From contig NZ_JACSQN010000010.1 of the NCBI RefSeq assembly GCF_014836615.1, positions 1-64,000 of the forward strand: a stretch of 64,000 bases of DNA. The letters run 5' to 3'. The DNA is from Sporosarcina quadrami. Its GTDB lineage: Bacteria; Bacillota; Bacilli; Bacillales_A; Planococcaceae. Positions 44,361-54,728 of the stretch are shown here, in pieces. Positions within the stretch are counted from its first letter, which is position 1. Every line of letters begins with the position of its first letter. The position numbers were made by a program, and so were the translations under genes. The notes beneath the pieces were generated by a model that saw only the letters and a program-made list of their open reading frames with translations, ran no database searches and was not told where the DNA came from.

Positions 44361-45067
44361 TGATCCGTGCAGGATTTATTCATTACCAATTGAAAAGCTA
44401 TTTGCGATCGTTGACATTCATCCCGCCTGTTACCATGTTTGTCGCCTGGATCGTCATTTTCTATACATATAGCGGCGTACCGATTATGAGTAGCTACGTG
44501 ATTACGAGCGTGTCGTTGTATCTGGTCATGACGTGGGTGGCGATGAATGTGTTTTCATTGGAGACAGCGACAGAGAAAAACTTGTTGTTCGTTCAATTAA
44601 AGAGCAAACATGCGTATTTGTTAGGGAAATGGGCCGTCTGTTTCCTTGCAGCACTTGTGCTTGGGGCGATCGCCATCTTGTATCCGCTGATATTCTCCAT
44701 GTTTAAAGAGCCGATTCAGTCTGTACAATTCATTGTTGCTGTTTTGGGACATTTGGTGGCTGCGGTATTTGGCATGTTGATCGGTTCTTTCTTCTCAATC
44801 ACAAAGCTTGAGTCCAAACGATTTGCGTGGCTCTCTTCCATGCTTGTCATCGTTGTTTCGTTGGCGAAGGAAGGGATTGTGGAAATGGCGCATTTCTTTC
44901 AGTGGATATTGCTGCTGTTTCCGCCAATTCACCAGGTTATGCGCCACTTCACTGATGAAACGCCTTATGTGATCGCGAACGGCTATTGGGTGGATGCGCT
45001 CTGGATCTTGGTGTATGTGGTGGGTGGATATACAGTGACGTTGGCATTGTTTAAAAGGCGGGAATGA
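44357..45067 (+). CDS. Membrane permease partner of the second ABC ATPase
   Basis: 236 residues, about six hydrophobic helices, ABC-2-like but without a strong family signature. Overlaps the ATPase gene by 4 bp (ATGA), which indicates a two-gene exporter. Substrate unknown. Confidence 0.8.
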   Translation: MMIRAGFIHYQLKSYLRSLTFIPPVTMFVAWIVIFYTYSGVPIMSSYVITSVSLYLVMTWVAMNVFSLETATEKNLLFVQLKSKHAYLLGKWAVCFLAALVLGAIAILYPLIFSMFKEPIQSVQFIVAVLGHLVAAVFGMLIGSFFSITKLESKRFAWLSSMLVIVVSLAKEGIVEMAHFFQWILLLFPPIHQVMRHFTDETPYVIANGYWVDALWILVYVVGGYTVTLALFKRRE

Positions 45068-45247
45068 GAGGTACTCTCACAATGCAACAAAATTTCATTA
45101 CGTATTTAGTGATTTATATATAGTCGGTTAATAAGGTGTAAAAACCAACTAAAGAATGAGATAAAGTATAATAAAGCAATTATTCTATAAAACATTAACT
45201 GAACTTTCCCTATAGAATGATAGTAACGAAAGGGAGGTTGATTGAAA

Positions 45248-46921
45248 ATGAAAGCGGATACAGCAGATAAGGTTATTCACTATACAGGTACGGAATTGCA
45301 CACGAAGGGTTGGCAACAGGAGGCTGCACTTCGCATGTTGATGAACAATTTACATCCAGATGTTGCGGAGCATCCTGACAAGCTCGTTGTTTACGGTGGG
45401 ATCGGTAAGGCAGCTCGTAACTGGGAGAGTTTTGATGCTATCGTTCGTTCTTTAAAAGAGCTTGAGAATGATGAAACGTTATTAGTTCAATCAGGGAAGC
45501 CGGTTGCGATATTTAAATCCCATACGGATGCACCGCGTGTATTGATCGCGAACTCCAATATTGTACCTGCTTATGCAAACTGGGATACATTCCACGAGCT
45601 TGATAAGAAGGGCTTGATGATGTACGGACAGATGACTGCAGGTAGCTGGATTTATATTGGATCGCAAGGAATTGTGCAAGGGACGTATGAGACATTTGCG
45701 GAACTTGGAAAGCAACATTTCGGTGGTTCATTGAAAGGGACGATTACATTAACGGCTGGTCTTGGAGGCATGGGTGGCGCGCAGCCGTTATCGGTAACGA
45801 TGGCGGGCGGTGTCTGTATCGGCATAGAAGTGGATGAAACACGTATCGATCGCCGTATCGAGACGCGTTATACGGATGTTAAAACGGATTCTTTGGATGA
45901 AGCAATCCGCCTGGCTGAAGAAGCGAAAGCAGAAGGAAAGGCTTTATCAATCGGATTACTTGGGAATGCGGCGGATATTCTGCCTGAAATGATTGCACGC
46001 GGCTTCAATCCGGATGTCTTGACGGATCAGACATCCGCACATGACCCGTTAAACGGCTATATACCTTCAGGGATGTCGCTCGAACAGGCAGACGAACTTC
46101 GCGATTCCAATCCGGAAGAATATGTGAAGCGTTCAAAAGCTTCTATGGCGACACATGTTGCAGCGATGATTGACATGATGGACAAAGGCGCGATCACATT
46201 CGATTATGGGAACAATATTCGCCAAGTCGCAAAAGACGAAGGTGTCGAGCGGGCATTCGATTTCCCTGGATTCGTTCCGGCGTATATTCGTCCGCAGTTT
46301 TGTGAAGGTAAAGGGCCTTTCCGCTGGGTGGCGCTATCAGGAGATCCAGAAGATATTCGTAAAACAGATGAAGTGATTTTGCGTGAATTCAGCTACAATA
46401 CGCATTTATGTAATTGGATCAAGATGGCGCAGGAGAAGATTCAGTTCCAAGGATTGCCGGCTCGGATTTGCTGGCTCGGGTACGGGGAGCGCGCACGTTT
46501 CGGTAAGATCATCAATGATATGGTCGCAAGTGGTGAATTAAGTGCGCCGATCGTCATTGGACGGGATCATCTCGATTCAGGTTCCGTAGCATCGCCAAAC
46601 CGCGAAACAGAAGCGATGAAAGATGGCTCGGATGTCGTTTCAGATTGGCCGATCTTGAACGCAATGATTAACGCAGTCGGTGGAGCAACTTGGGTGTCTG
46701 TCCATCATGGCGGCGGAGTTGGCATGGGGTATTCACAACATGCTGGTATGGTCATCGTTGCCGATGGTACGAAGGAAGCGGAAGCCCGCCTCGAACGCGT
46801 ATTGACGACTGACCCAGGTATGGGCATTGCTCGACACGCAGATGCAGGATATGATTTGGCCATTCAAACAGCAAAAGAAAAAGGGGTTAACATCCCGATG
46901 ATGGAAGGTGACCATTCTTGA
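45248..46921 (+). CDS. hutU: Urocanate hydratase
   Basis: 557 residues; converts urocanate to imidazolonepropionate in histidine degradation using tightly bound NAD. Conserved stretches: [17 protein letters not shown], the NAD-site glycines [14 protein letters not shown], the catalytic-region YNTHLCNW, and [22 protein letters not shown] lies 10 nt before ATG 45248; TTG 45242 is an alternative. A TATAAT at 45167-45172 without a clear -35 may be its promoter. Confidence 0.97.
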   Translation: MKADTADKVIHYTGTELHTKGWQQEAALRMLMNNLHPDVAEHPDKLVVYGGIGKAARNWESFDAIVRSLKELENDETLLVQSGKPVAIFKSHTDAPRVLIANSNIVPAYANWDTFHELDKKGLMMYGQMTAGSWIYIGSQGIVQGTYETFAELGKQHFGGSLKGTITLTAGLGGMGGAQPLSVTMAGGVCIGIEVDETRIDRRIETRYTDVKTDSLDEAIRLAEEAKAEGKALSIGLLGNAADILPEMIARGFNPDVLTDQTSAHDPLNGYIPSGMSLEQADELRDSNPEEYVKRSKASMATHVAAMIDMMDKGAITFDYGNNIRQVAKDEGVERAFDFPGFVPAYIRPQFCEGKGPFRWVALSGDPEDIRKTDEVILREFSYNTHLCNWIKMAQEKIQFQGLPARICWLGYGERARFGKIINDMVASGELSAPIVIGRDHLDSGSVASPNRETEAMKDGSDVVSDWPILNAMINAVGGATWVSVHHGGGVGMGYSQHAGMVIVADGTKEAEARLERVLTTDPGMGIARHADAGYDLAIQTAKEKGVNIPMMEGDHS

Positions 46922-48171
46922 AACCGGTTTGGATACAACATGCAGCACAATTAGCGACAATTGCGGGCAAGGATGCGCCGCGTAAACGTGAAGAGATGTC
47001 GGACTTAGGCATTATTGAAGATGGAAGTATGTGGATTGAAGACGGTATCGTCAAAGCAATCGGTACGACGGAAGAATTGAAAAAGCAATTCGGCGACCGT
47101 GCGGAGGAAGCAGATATTATCGATGCGACAGGACGTTTAGTCACGCCAGGTCTCGTCGATCCGCATACCCATGTCGTGTACGGAGGCAGCCGCGAACGTG
47201 AATTTGAAATGCGGCTTGAAGGTGCTACGTATATGGATATTATGAATGCGGGTGGCGGTATTCATGCGACGAGCCGGATGACGCGTGAAGCGACGGAAGA
47301 TGAACTGGTGGAGCAATCATCACGTAGGCTCGATTCTTTCTTGAAGCACGGTGTAACTACCGTTGAAGGAAAAAGTGGCTACGGTTTAAATTGGGAAACG
47401 GAATTAAAACAATTACGTGCAGCAAAACGGTTGAATGAAAACCATCCGATTGACCTCGTTTCGACGTTCATGGGAGCGCATGCTGTCCCGTTAGAATATA
47501 AAGGCAAAGAAGATGAATACATTGATAGTATCATCAATGATATGCTGCCGGTCGTAGCTGAAGAGAAGCTAGCTGTTTTCAACGATGTATTTTGTGAAGT
47601 TGGCGTCTTCACACCTGAACAGTCTGAACGGATTTTAGAAGCTGGAAAGAAACTCGGGTTGACTCCGAAAATCCATGCGGATGAAATTGAATCGTATGGC
47701 GGTGCGGAACTTGCGGCTAAAGTCGGTGCCATTTCAGCTGAGCATTTATTGAAAGCGTCTGATGAAGGGATTAAGTTAATGGCGGAAGCGGGCGTGATCG
47801 CTTGTTTATTGCCGGCAACGGCTTTGTTCCTTCGTGAGGATGCAGCACAAGGGCGGAAGATGGTAGATGAAGGTGTTGCGGTCGCGATTTCGACAGACTG
47901 TAATCCAGGGTCATCACCGACAACGTCTATGCCGCTCGTCATGAACTTAGCTTGTATTTCCATGCGATTGACACCTGCTGAAGCCCTCGTCGCTGCGACG
48001 ATGAATGCAGCGTGTGCAATTGGAATGGAAGCGAAAGTCGGATCACTCGTAGTTGGTAAGCAAGGCGATGTCGTCATGTGGGACATCGGTAACTACCAGG
48101 AACTGCAGTATTTGTTCGGCGTGAACCATGTCGACAAGGTGTGGAAAAAGGGATTACTCGTTGTAGGGTAA
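46918..48171 (+). CDS. hutI: Imidazolonepropionase
   Basis: 417 residues, amidohydrolase; makes formimino-glutamate, the substrate of HutG. Metal ligands in [10 protein letters not shown], the His of GAHAVP, KIHADE, and Asp in [12 protein letters not shown] start overlaps the hutU stop by 4 bp. Confidence 0.96.
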   Translation: MKPVWIQHAAQLATIAGKDAPRKREEMSDLGIIEDGSMWIEDGIVKAIGTTEELKKQFGDRAEEADIIDATGRLVTPGLVDPHTHVVYGGSREREFEMRLEGATYMDIMNAGGGIHATSRMTREATEDELVEQSSRRLDSFLKHGVTTVEGKSGYGLNWETELKQLRAAKRLNENHPIDLVSTFMGAHAVPLEYKGKEDEYIDSIINDMLPVVAEEKLAVFNDVFCEVGVFTPEQSERILEAGKKLGLTPKIHADEIESYGGAELAAKVGAISAEHLLKASDEGIKLMAEAGVIACLLPATALFLREDAAQGRKMVDEGVAVAISTDCNPGSSPTTSMPLVMNLACISMRLTPAEALVAATMNAACAIGMEAKVGSLVVGKQGDVVMWDIGNYQELQYLFGVNHVDKVWKKGLLVVG

Positions 48172-48178
48172 GAAATGG

Positions 48179-48216
48179 CCGTGAATGAAGTTCAGATTTC
48201 ATTCGCGGTATTTTTA
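48179..48216 (+). terminator. Terminator after hutI
   Basis: CCGTGAATGAA pairs with TTCATTCGCGG (one wobble pair), followed by TATTTTT. Confidence 0.8.
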
Positions 48217-48255
48217 AAGGGTTAATTAATGGAAGATTCAGAAGGGGGAAGATGT

Positions 48256-49575
48256 ATGGAACAAGTGGGAGAAAAGGTAAAGACTCGTTCAAATCCGGGT
48301 ATGTGGAAGTTTTTCGTTTTCAGTGCAATAGGTGCATTTATGTTTTTCGTACCCGTAACATTTAATGAAAAGAGCTCGATCATGCTTGACCATATCGTCA
48401 CGTTCATCCAAACGTATGCCGGGGGAGCATTGCCGTATTATGCATTGCTTGTCATACTAGCGGGCTCGATTTATCCGTTCGTTTCAGGAACGTGGAAAAA
48501 GTCGACTGTCAATATGGTGTTCTCTTTCTTTAAAGTCATTGGTCTTGTCGTAGGCATAATGCTTGTTTTCAATGTTGGACCTGCATGGCTGTTTGAACCA
48601 AGTATGGGACCGTTTCTCCTCAATAAACTAGTCATTCCGGTTGGCCTATTAGTACCGATTGGTGCGGTGTTCTTAGCATTGCTCGTCAGTTATGGATTAT
48701 TGGAATTTATCGGTGTATTACTACAACCAATTATGCGTCCTGTCTGGAAAACACCTGGACGCTCAGCAATCGATGCAGTTGCTTCGTTTGTCGGCTCCTA
48801 TTCACTTGGGTTATTAATTACAAACCGCGTGTATAAGGAAGGGAAGTACACAGCGAAAGAAGCTGCCATCATTGCGACTGGATTTTCAACGGTTTCAGCG
48901 ACATTCATGGTCGTAGTAGCTAAAACGCTGGACTTGATGAGCATGTGGAATACGTATTTCTGGGTGACGTTGGTCGTGACATTCATCGTTACAGCGATAA
49001 CAGTCCACATTTGGCCATTACGTTCATTCAAGGACGAATATTACGAAGGATCGACACCTCAACCGGAAGTGAAGCCGGATGGGAAACGCATTGTGACTGC
49101 GTGGAATGAAGCGATGGACACTGTCTCAAAAGCACCGACATTTGCGCAAAATATCTTAACAAACGTGCGTGATGGATTGATGATGGCAATGGCGATTTTG
49201 CCTTCCATTCTATCTATCGGGTTACTCGGCCTCGTCTTAGCGGAATTCACGCCAGTGTTCGACTGGCTTGGTTACATCTTCTACCCATTCACATGGGCAT
49301 TGCAACTACCGGAACCAATGCTCGTCGCAAAAGCTTCGGCACTTGGTATAGCGGAAATGTTCTTGCCGGCATTATTAGTTGTCGAATCAGCATTAGTCGT
49401 CAAGTTCGTCATTGCTGTCGTTTCCGTCTCGTCGATCATCTTCTTCTCGGCAGTCGTGCCGTGTATCGTATCGACAGAAATTCCGATCAGCATTCCGCAA
49501 CTGATTATCATCTGGTTGCAACGTGTAATCTTGACATTAATCATTGTTACACCGATTGCTTATTTGATACTATAG
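48256..49575 (+). CDS. YjiH-family membrane protein (nucleoside-recognition/Gate domain)
   Basis: 439 residues with about ten hydrophobic helices and the Gate-type fold of the YjiH family. Conserved regions include FVGSYSLGLLITNRVYKEGK and IIATGFSTVSATFMVVVAK. ATG 48256 has GGGGG 7 nt upstream. Its location directly after hutUI suggests a transporter for histidine, urocanate or a related compound, but a terminator lies between. Inference only. Confidence 0.8.
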   Translation: MEQVGEKVKTRSNPGMWKFFVFSAIGAFMFFVPVTFNEKSSIMLDHIVTFIQTYAGGALPYYALLVILAGSIYPFVSGTWKKSTVNMVFSFFKVIGLVVGIMLVFNVGPAWLFEPSMGPFLLNKLVIPVGLLVPIGAVFLALLVSYGLLEFIGVLLQPIMRPVWKTPGRSAIDAVASFVGSYSLGLLITNRVYKEGKYTAKEAAIIATGFSTVSATFMVVVAKTLDLMSMWNTYFWVTLVVTFIVTAITVHIWPLRSFKDEYYEGSTPQPEVKPDGKRIVTAWNEAMDTVSKAPTFAQNILTNVRDGLMMAMAILPSILSIGLLGLVLAEFTPVFDWLGYIFYPFTWALQLPEPMLVAKASALGIAEMFLPALLVVESALVVKFVIAVVSVSSIIFFSAVVPCIVSTEIPISIPQLIIIWLQRVILTLIIVTPIAYLIL

Positions 49576-49588
49576 TTTAAAAGTGGAG

Positions 49589-49620
49589 CACTCGGGAGCC
49601 AATTCTTCCGGGTGTTTTTT
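49589..49620 (+). terminator. Terminator after the YjiH gene
   Basis: CACTCGGGA pairs imperfectly with TTCCGGGTG, followed by TTTTTT. Confidence 0.8.
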
Positions 49621-49720
49621 GCTCTATCATAATGAGAGGTCCGCTATCAAAAATGCTAAGTATTTCCAAACCGTATAATTCGTAAGTTATTGTATACTAT
49701 GAACTTAGGGAGGGATATAA

Positions 49721-51301
49721 ATGAATATTCAAGATGCACTGACGATTGGTGATTTGACAAAAAGTACAATTGTTGCTGGGTCTGACGGTGTGACCCGTAA
49801 AATTACCTCTATTGAAGTAATGGAAGTGCCTGAAGTGGTCAGCTGGGTAACGTCAGGAATACTAGTGATGACAACGTTCTATTCAATTATGAATGACGAA
49901 GAAAAGCAAACCGAAATTGTTCAGACGTTGATTGAAAAAAAAGCAGCTGGAATTGTCATAAAGCTTGGTAGATTTGTGGAAGCATTGCCAGATAGGATGC
50001 TTTCAATTGCAAATAAAGAGAAGTTCCCAATTATCATAATCCCTAAAGATGTTTCTTATATTAATGTGCTAGCTCCTTTATACGAACGGTTATATAAAGA
50101 GAAACAATTAAGAGAAAACGCCGATCATCCATTTAAGAACTTTGAATCTAAATCGTTTTCCTCGCTATCGGAAGCGATGGAAGAGTTAAGCGAAATTGTC
50201 AACGGCACCATCTATTTAGAAGACGCAGAAAGTACGCTACTCTATTCTACTAGGAAGTTTCTTCCGAACGGTTGGCGGAAATCCAATTCGTTATTTTCAA
50301 AACCGAATTATATGGATTATGAAAGTCTCGCAGTAGAATGGAGAACATCTCTTATGCAAAAGCGAGTCGCAGTTCTTAAAGTGGATGGTTTTAGAGATAT
50401 TATCATAATGCCGCTAATTTCAAATAAACATGTATTTGGTACACTTCATATTCCCTATACAGATAAATTAGGAACAATCAATTCACTGTCAGAACATCTA
50501 CATGAAGCTGTGAATAAAATAGCAGAGTTATTTATGAATGAACAACTATACTTGCAGAAAAAACGTATTCAACATCTCAAGCTTCTAGAAGAGTTTAATC
50601 AAGCTGAAGACAAGTTGCATGATGAGAAAGATCATTTTGTTATTCGTTTCCAGGCAGATTGGTTTGAGAAAAGTTATGCACCAGCAGACTATGTTATGGA
50701 TCATTCAAATATTATTCTGAAAGAAATTCTTTCCATTATGAATGTTGTACCTGAATGCTCATACATACTTTTTGAAAAACATGGTCACTTCTATGCGCTA
50801 GTAACCTGTATGAAAAATACGGATATGGCTGCTATACACTCACTTGAAAAAGTTGCAGCAGAAAGTATCCATCCGCTAACTATAGCAGCGGTACCAGTTA
50901 TGAAAAACAGTCGTATGCTAGAAGACAGTATTCGATTAGCAGATAAAACGATGGAAATTGGGCGGCTTATTAGAAAAGAGGAGAGCTTCTACACATACGA
51001 TCAATTAGGTATATACGAAATCCTAATTGACTTAACTTCCCGGGATTTGGTCACGGATTATATCCAAAGTATACTTGAACCGTTGTTTTTAGATCAAAAT
51101 AAAGAATTACTGGACACATTGGAAATATACTTGAACGAAAATGGAAATGTGACAAAGGCATCCGAAAAACTATTCATCCACAGACGAACGCTTACATACC
51201 GTTTGCAAAAAGTGCAAGACCTACTGCAAATGAATATTGATGACTCGGAAATCCGATTCATTTTAAACTTTTGTATACGAATAAAGTCATTAGCTCGATA
51301 G
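49721..51301 (+). CDS. PucR-family transcriptional regulator
   Basis: 526 residues. N-terminal PucR domain (about 5-125, EVMEVPEVVSWVTSGILVMT), a GAF-like middle, a CdaR GGDEF-like region and a C-terminal PucR-type HTH (about 455-520, NVTKASEKLFIHRRTLTYRL). PucR proteins typically activate purine, allantoin or amino-acid catabolic operons in response to a substrate. The only such operon adjacent is the racemase/OPT/DUF917 set downstream, separated from it by a terminator and a promoter region. Confidence 0.9.
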   Translation: MNIQDALTIGDLTKSTIVAGSDGVTRKITSIEVMEVPEVVSWVTSGILVMTTFYSIMNDEEKQTEIVQTLIEKKAAGIVIKLGRFVEALPDRMLSIANKEKFPIIIIPKDVSYINVLAPLYERLYKEKQLRENADHPFKNFESKSFSSLSEAMEELSEIVNGTIYLEDAESTLLYSTRKFLPNGWRKSNSLFSKPNYMDYESLAVEWRTSLMQKRVAVLKVDGFRDIIIMPLISNKHVFGTLHIPYTDKLGTINSLSEHLHEAVNKIAELFMNEQLYLQKKRIQHLKLLEEFNQAEDKLHDEKDHFVIRFQADWFEKSYAPADYVMDHSNIILKEILSIMNVVPECSYILFEKHGHFYALVTCMKNTDMAAIHSLEKVAAESIHPLTIAAVPVMKNSRMLEDSIRLADKTMEIGRLIRKEESFYTYDQLGIYEILIDLTSRDLVTDYIQSILEPLFLDQNKELLDTLEIYLNENGNVTKASEKLFIHRRTLTYRLQKVQDLLQMNIDDSEIRFILNFCIRIKSLAR

Positions 51302-51325
51302 ACGTCTACGTACGTCTTTTTTTTA
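51300..51325 (+). terminator. Terminator of the PucR-type gene
   Basis: AGACGT pairs with ACGTCT, followed by eight Ts. Confidence 0.82.
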
Positions 51326-51326
51326 T

Positions 51327-51375
51327 TGTGTAAATTATGTGAAATGAATCCTGTTGATGTTTACACACTTATAAC
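51327..51375 (+). promoter_or_regulatory. Inverted repeat and promoter region of the catabolic operon
   Basis: TGTGTAAA (51327-51334) and TTTACACA (51360-51367) are perfect arms 33 bp apart. The right arm abuts a -10-like TATAAC (51370-51375). This is a plausible two-site operator for the PucR-type regulator encoded upstream. Confidence 0.45.
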
Positions 51376-51426
51376 ATTACATTGAATAGATGAACTATTT
51401 ACAATACATACAAAGGAGTGATGGGA

Positions 51427-52074
51427 ATGTTGGGGATTATCCGAGTGCTTACAACTGAAGATGAAGAAGTATTATTGGAACATGGCAAGCGCATGTGGGA
51501 AACCGATCAGATACACACTGTTACACGATGTATTCAAGATCAGCCAAATGGGATTTACGATAGTAAGACGGAAACTGTAGCTATCCCGAAAATCATTTCT
51601 CTTGCTCAAGAACTTATTCGTGAAGAAGGTGTTGACGCGGTCACTATTAGCTGTGCAGCGGATCCAGCATTGAAAGAACTATCTCGTATGGCAGACTTCT
51701 ATGTAATGGGTGCTGGCGCTTGCGGAGCAAAATCTGCTATCCAAGCAGGAAAGAAAGTTGCAGTAATGGGTATCACGGAAAATATTCCGCAGAATATTGA
51801 AGAAGAATTAGGTGAGTATTTTCATTCATATTATCACTCCCAGGATTTGCGGAAAACGACGGAGTTATTTTCTGGAAGTGCCAAAAACGAATTATTGGCT
51901 ATAGCGAATCGAGCAATACAATCTGGAGCAGATGTCCTGTTATTTGCTTGTACCGGATTTTCGACAATTCGTTTGAAAGAGTTTTTATCTAAAGAGATCC
52001 ATATACCGATTATTGATTTAGTCGAAGCGCAGGCAACTGTGTACAAGCAATTTAAAAAGGAGGGGAAAGGATGA
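51427..52074 (+). CDS. Asp/Glu/hydantoin racemase-family protein
   Basis: 215 residues. Two catalytic-type cysteines sit in the expected contexts (VTISCAADPAL and LLFACTGFSTI), as in hydantoin and aspartate racemases and maleate isomerases. AAAGGAG lies 8 nt before ATG 51427. First gene of a five-gene overlapping or tightly spaced run with an OPT transporter. The substrate could be a hydantoin, amino acid or dicarboxylate. Confidence 0.87.
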   Translation: MLGIIRVLTTEDEEVLLEHGKRMWETDQIHTVTRCIQDQPNGIYDSKTETVAIPKIISLAQELIREEGVDAVTISCAADPALKELSRMADFYVMGAGACGAKSAIQAGKKVAVMGITENIPQNIEEELGEYFHSYYHSQDLRKTTELFSGSAKNELLAIANRAIQSGADVLLFACTGFSTIRLKEFLSKEIHIPIIDLVEAQATVYKQFKKEGKG

Positions 52075-53645
52075 ATACGAAGACATTTGATTTTCCATTT
52101 ATTATTTTTTCCATCATCATTTCCGTATTTGGTGCAATCATTGGAATGCAGTTAATCACATCATTGGGTATCACGCCGAATACATCCATTATCGGTGCGT
52201 TGATCGCGATGCTAATCGCTAGAATACCGATGAAGATGTTTTATAAATATCGTTCGATTGAAAATCAGAATTTAATTCAGACATCTATTTCTGCAGCCAC
52301 TTTTGGTGCGGCAAACAGTTTACTTATTCCTATTGGTCTACCGTTTGTGATGGGGATGCCGGAACTGATTATGCCGATGATGATCGGTTCAGGATTGGCC
52401 TTGTTTATCGATGTGTTTATATTATACAAAGTGTTCGACTCGAAATTATTTGGAGCAAATGAAGCTTGGCCCCCAGGTATCGCAACGGCGGAAGCATTAA
52501 AGGCGGGAGACCAAGGTGGATCGAAAGCGAAGTTCTTAGGTATAGGTATTGGAATCGGTGTTATCGGTTCCTACTTCGGTATTGCAATGTCAGCTTTTGG
52601 TGTAGCGTTCATCGGAAATATATGGGCATTGACAATGTTTGGGATTGGGTTATTGCTTCGCGGATATTCCATTCCAATGTTCGGTGTGGATTTAAATGAA
52701 TTCTATATTCCGCATGGCATGATGATCGGGGCAGGTTCTGTAGCCCTATTGCAATTCGTCATTACACTTTGGCAATCAAAGAAAGAGAAAGAGAAAGACG
52801 CAGTTCGTCAAAGTGAGGAAGTACATGAGTATACTCGTTCAGATAAAGATATTAAAAAAGGGTTCGGGCTTGGATTCTTGTTGTACTTAGTAGCAGCTAT
52901 GATTTTGGCTGTCGTCGGTGGAATCATCGGTGATATGTCAGTGATGCAAACGGTACTGTTTGTCGTGTTCGCCGCATTTGCCGCATTAGCCAGTGAGATT
53001 ATTGTCGGAATTGCAGCGATGCACTCAGGTTGGTTCCCTGCATTTGCCGTTACGTTAATCTCTTTGCTAATCGGTATGATGTTAGGATTCCCACCAATTG
53101 CATTAGCTTTATTAACTGGATTTACGGCTGCAACCGGACCGGCATTTGCTGACTTGGGTTATGATTTCAAATCGGGTGCCATCTTGCGTGTCGATCAAAA
53201 GAAAGCCATTGAAATATTTGGTAGAAGACAACAATTGAAAAGTTCGTTAATTGGTTTTGGGGTTGCAATTGTCATGGTCATACTTTTCCATGATTCCTTT
53301 TTTGCACAAGATCTTGTTCCACCTGTAGATCGTGTATATGCAACGACGATTGAAAGCGGATTAAGTGGAAATATCGGCATGTTGCTTTTGCTATGGGCTA
53401 TACCTGGAGCGATCATCCAATTAATAGGTGGTCCAAAAAGACAGATGGGTATTTTATTTGCGACAGGTTTGTTAATCATTAACCCTATCGCAGGATGGGC
53501 TGTCATAGCAGGTATTCTTATTCGATTTATTGTATTGAAAGTCAAAGGTCCGGAAGCTGAATCTGCTATGTATACGATGGCTGCTGGATTTATTGCAGGA
53601 GATGCAATCTACAGCTTTTTCACTTCACTTTGGAAAGCTAAATAA
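52071..53645 (+). CDS. OPT/YSL-family oligopeptide transporter
   Basis: 524 residues with some 13-15 hydrophobic helices and OPT features (NLIQTSISAATFGAANSLL, EAWPPGIATAEALKAGDQGG). OPT proteins import short peptides, peptide-like compounds or metal chelates. Overlaps the racemase gene by 4 bp, so it is presumably the uptake step of the pathway. The soluble loop KKEKEKDAVRQSEEVHEY lies in the middle. Confidence 0.9.
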   Translation: MNTKTFDFPFIIFSIIISVFGAIIGMQLITSLGITPNTSIIGALIAMLIARIPMKMFYKYRSIENQNLIQTSISAATFGAANSLLIPIGLPFVMGMPELIMPMMIGSGLALFIDVFILYKVFDSKLFGANEAWPPGIATAEALKAGDQGGSKAKFLGIGIGIGVIGSYFGIAMSAFGVAFIGNIWALTMFGIGLLLRGYSIPMFGVDLNEFYIPHGMMIGAGSVALLQFVITLWQSKKEKEKDAVRQSEEVHEYTRSDKDIKKGFGLGFLLYLVAAMILAVVGGIIGDMSVMQTVLFVVFAAFAALASEIIVGIAAMHSGWFPAFAVTLISLLIGMMLGFPPIALALLTGFTAATGPAFADLGYDFKSGAILRVDQKKAIEIFGRRQQLKSSLIGFGVAIVMVILFHDSFFAQDLVPPVDRVYATTIESGLSGNIGMLLLLWAIPGAIIQLIGGPKRQMGILFATGLLIINPIAGWAVIAGILIRFIVLKVKGPEAESAMYTMAAGFIAGDAIYSFFTSLWKAK

Positions 53646-53663
53646 TGCATTGGAGGACTACTT

Positions 53664-54713
53664 ATGACAATACGTAAACTGACGAAAGATGATGCCATAC
53701 ATGGCGTTTATGGAGGCTGTATTTTAGGAGGAGGCGGCGGTGGTTGGATTTCCGATGGTTTGGAAAAAACCGAACAAGCCTTCATGATTGGTTCGCCGCA
53801 ACTAATGACGGTGGATGAATTAGAGGATCAAGATTACGTTGCTTGTGTATCTCTTGTTGGAGCACCATCAGCGAGAGATGTATATGTCAGCAGTAAACAG
53901 TTAGTCTCAACTGTAGAAAGAGTGCAACAAGAATTTAAAGAGCCGATTAAGGCACTTATGACAAATGAAAACGGGGCAGCCACGACAATCAATGGTTGGC
54001 TTCAAGCGGCTGCAACAGGTCTTCCGTTTTTAGACGCACCATGTAACGGCAGAGCCCATCCGACAGGTTCTATGGGGGCACTGAATTTATCGGAAGTCGA
54101 AGGATACGTGTCTGTGCAAGCATTTGCTGGTGGGGAAGGTTCTAGGCAAGTAGAAGGAGTCATAACCAGCACACTCGATATTTCATCTAATGTCGTGCGA
54201 TCTGTATCTGTTGAAGCAGGCGGTATGGTAGGTGTGTGTAGAAATCCTGTTTCCATAGGATATATAAAAGAACATGCTGCTGTCGGGGGTATTACTCAAG
54301 CAATCGAACTTGGTGAAGTGTTTTTCTCAGTTCCCGAGGGGCCGGAACGAATCGAAGCGGTCGCCTCTCATCTGAAAGGTCGTGTCATTCATTCAGGGAC
54401 GATTACCGTCTTTGAGTTGAAAGCCGTGAAGGGTTTTGATGTAGGTTTCGTTAAAGTCGATGACCTGGAAATGACCTTCTGGAATGAATACATGACTGTG
54501 GAAATGAATGGAGAAAGAAAAGGTACATTCCCTGATCTAATCATGACTTTCAACGCGGAAACGGGCATGCCAGTTGTTAGTGCGGAGTTGAAAGAAGAGA
54601 TGAGAATTGCGGTTATATCTGTTCCAAAAGAGTATTTGAAATTAAGCTCCACGATGTCCAATGAAAAATTGTTGCGTGTAATTGAACCGATTGTAAACAA
54701 AACTATTATTTAA
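53664..54713 (+). CDS. DUF917-family protein (S-methyl-thiohydantoin desulfurase-like)
   Basis: 349 residues. A glycine-rich start CILGGGGGGW, the DAPCNGRAHPTGSMG segment and the overall length fit DUF917, whose only assigned members act on thiohydantoins. It may open or convert a hydantoin-like ring. GGAGG precedes the ATG. Located between the OPT transporter and DUF1177. Confidence 0.87.
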   Translation: MTIRKLTKDDAIHGVYGGCILGGGGGGWISDGLEKTEQAFMIGSPQLMTVDELEDQDYVACVSLVGAPSARDVYVSSKQLVSTVERVQQEFKEPIKALMTNENGAATTINGWLQAAATGLPFLDAPCNGRAHPTGSMGALNLSEVEGYVSVQAFAGGEGSRQVEGVITSTLDISSNVVRSVSVEAGGMVGVCRNPVSIGYIKEHAAVGGITQAIELGEVFFSVPEGPERIEAVASHLKGRVIHSGTITVFELKAVKGFDVGFVKVDDLEMTFWNEYMTVEMNGERKGTFPDLIMTFNAETGMPVVSAELKEEMRIAVISVPKEYLKLSSTMSNEKLLRVIEPIVNKTII

Positions 54714-54728
54714 AAAGGATGATGAAAA

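Noticed and set aside
45068-45247. Sigma-54 or clear catabolite site upstream of hutU
   Set aside because: No GG-N10-GC element or convincing cre motif was seen. Only an isolated TATAAT.
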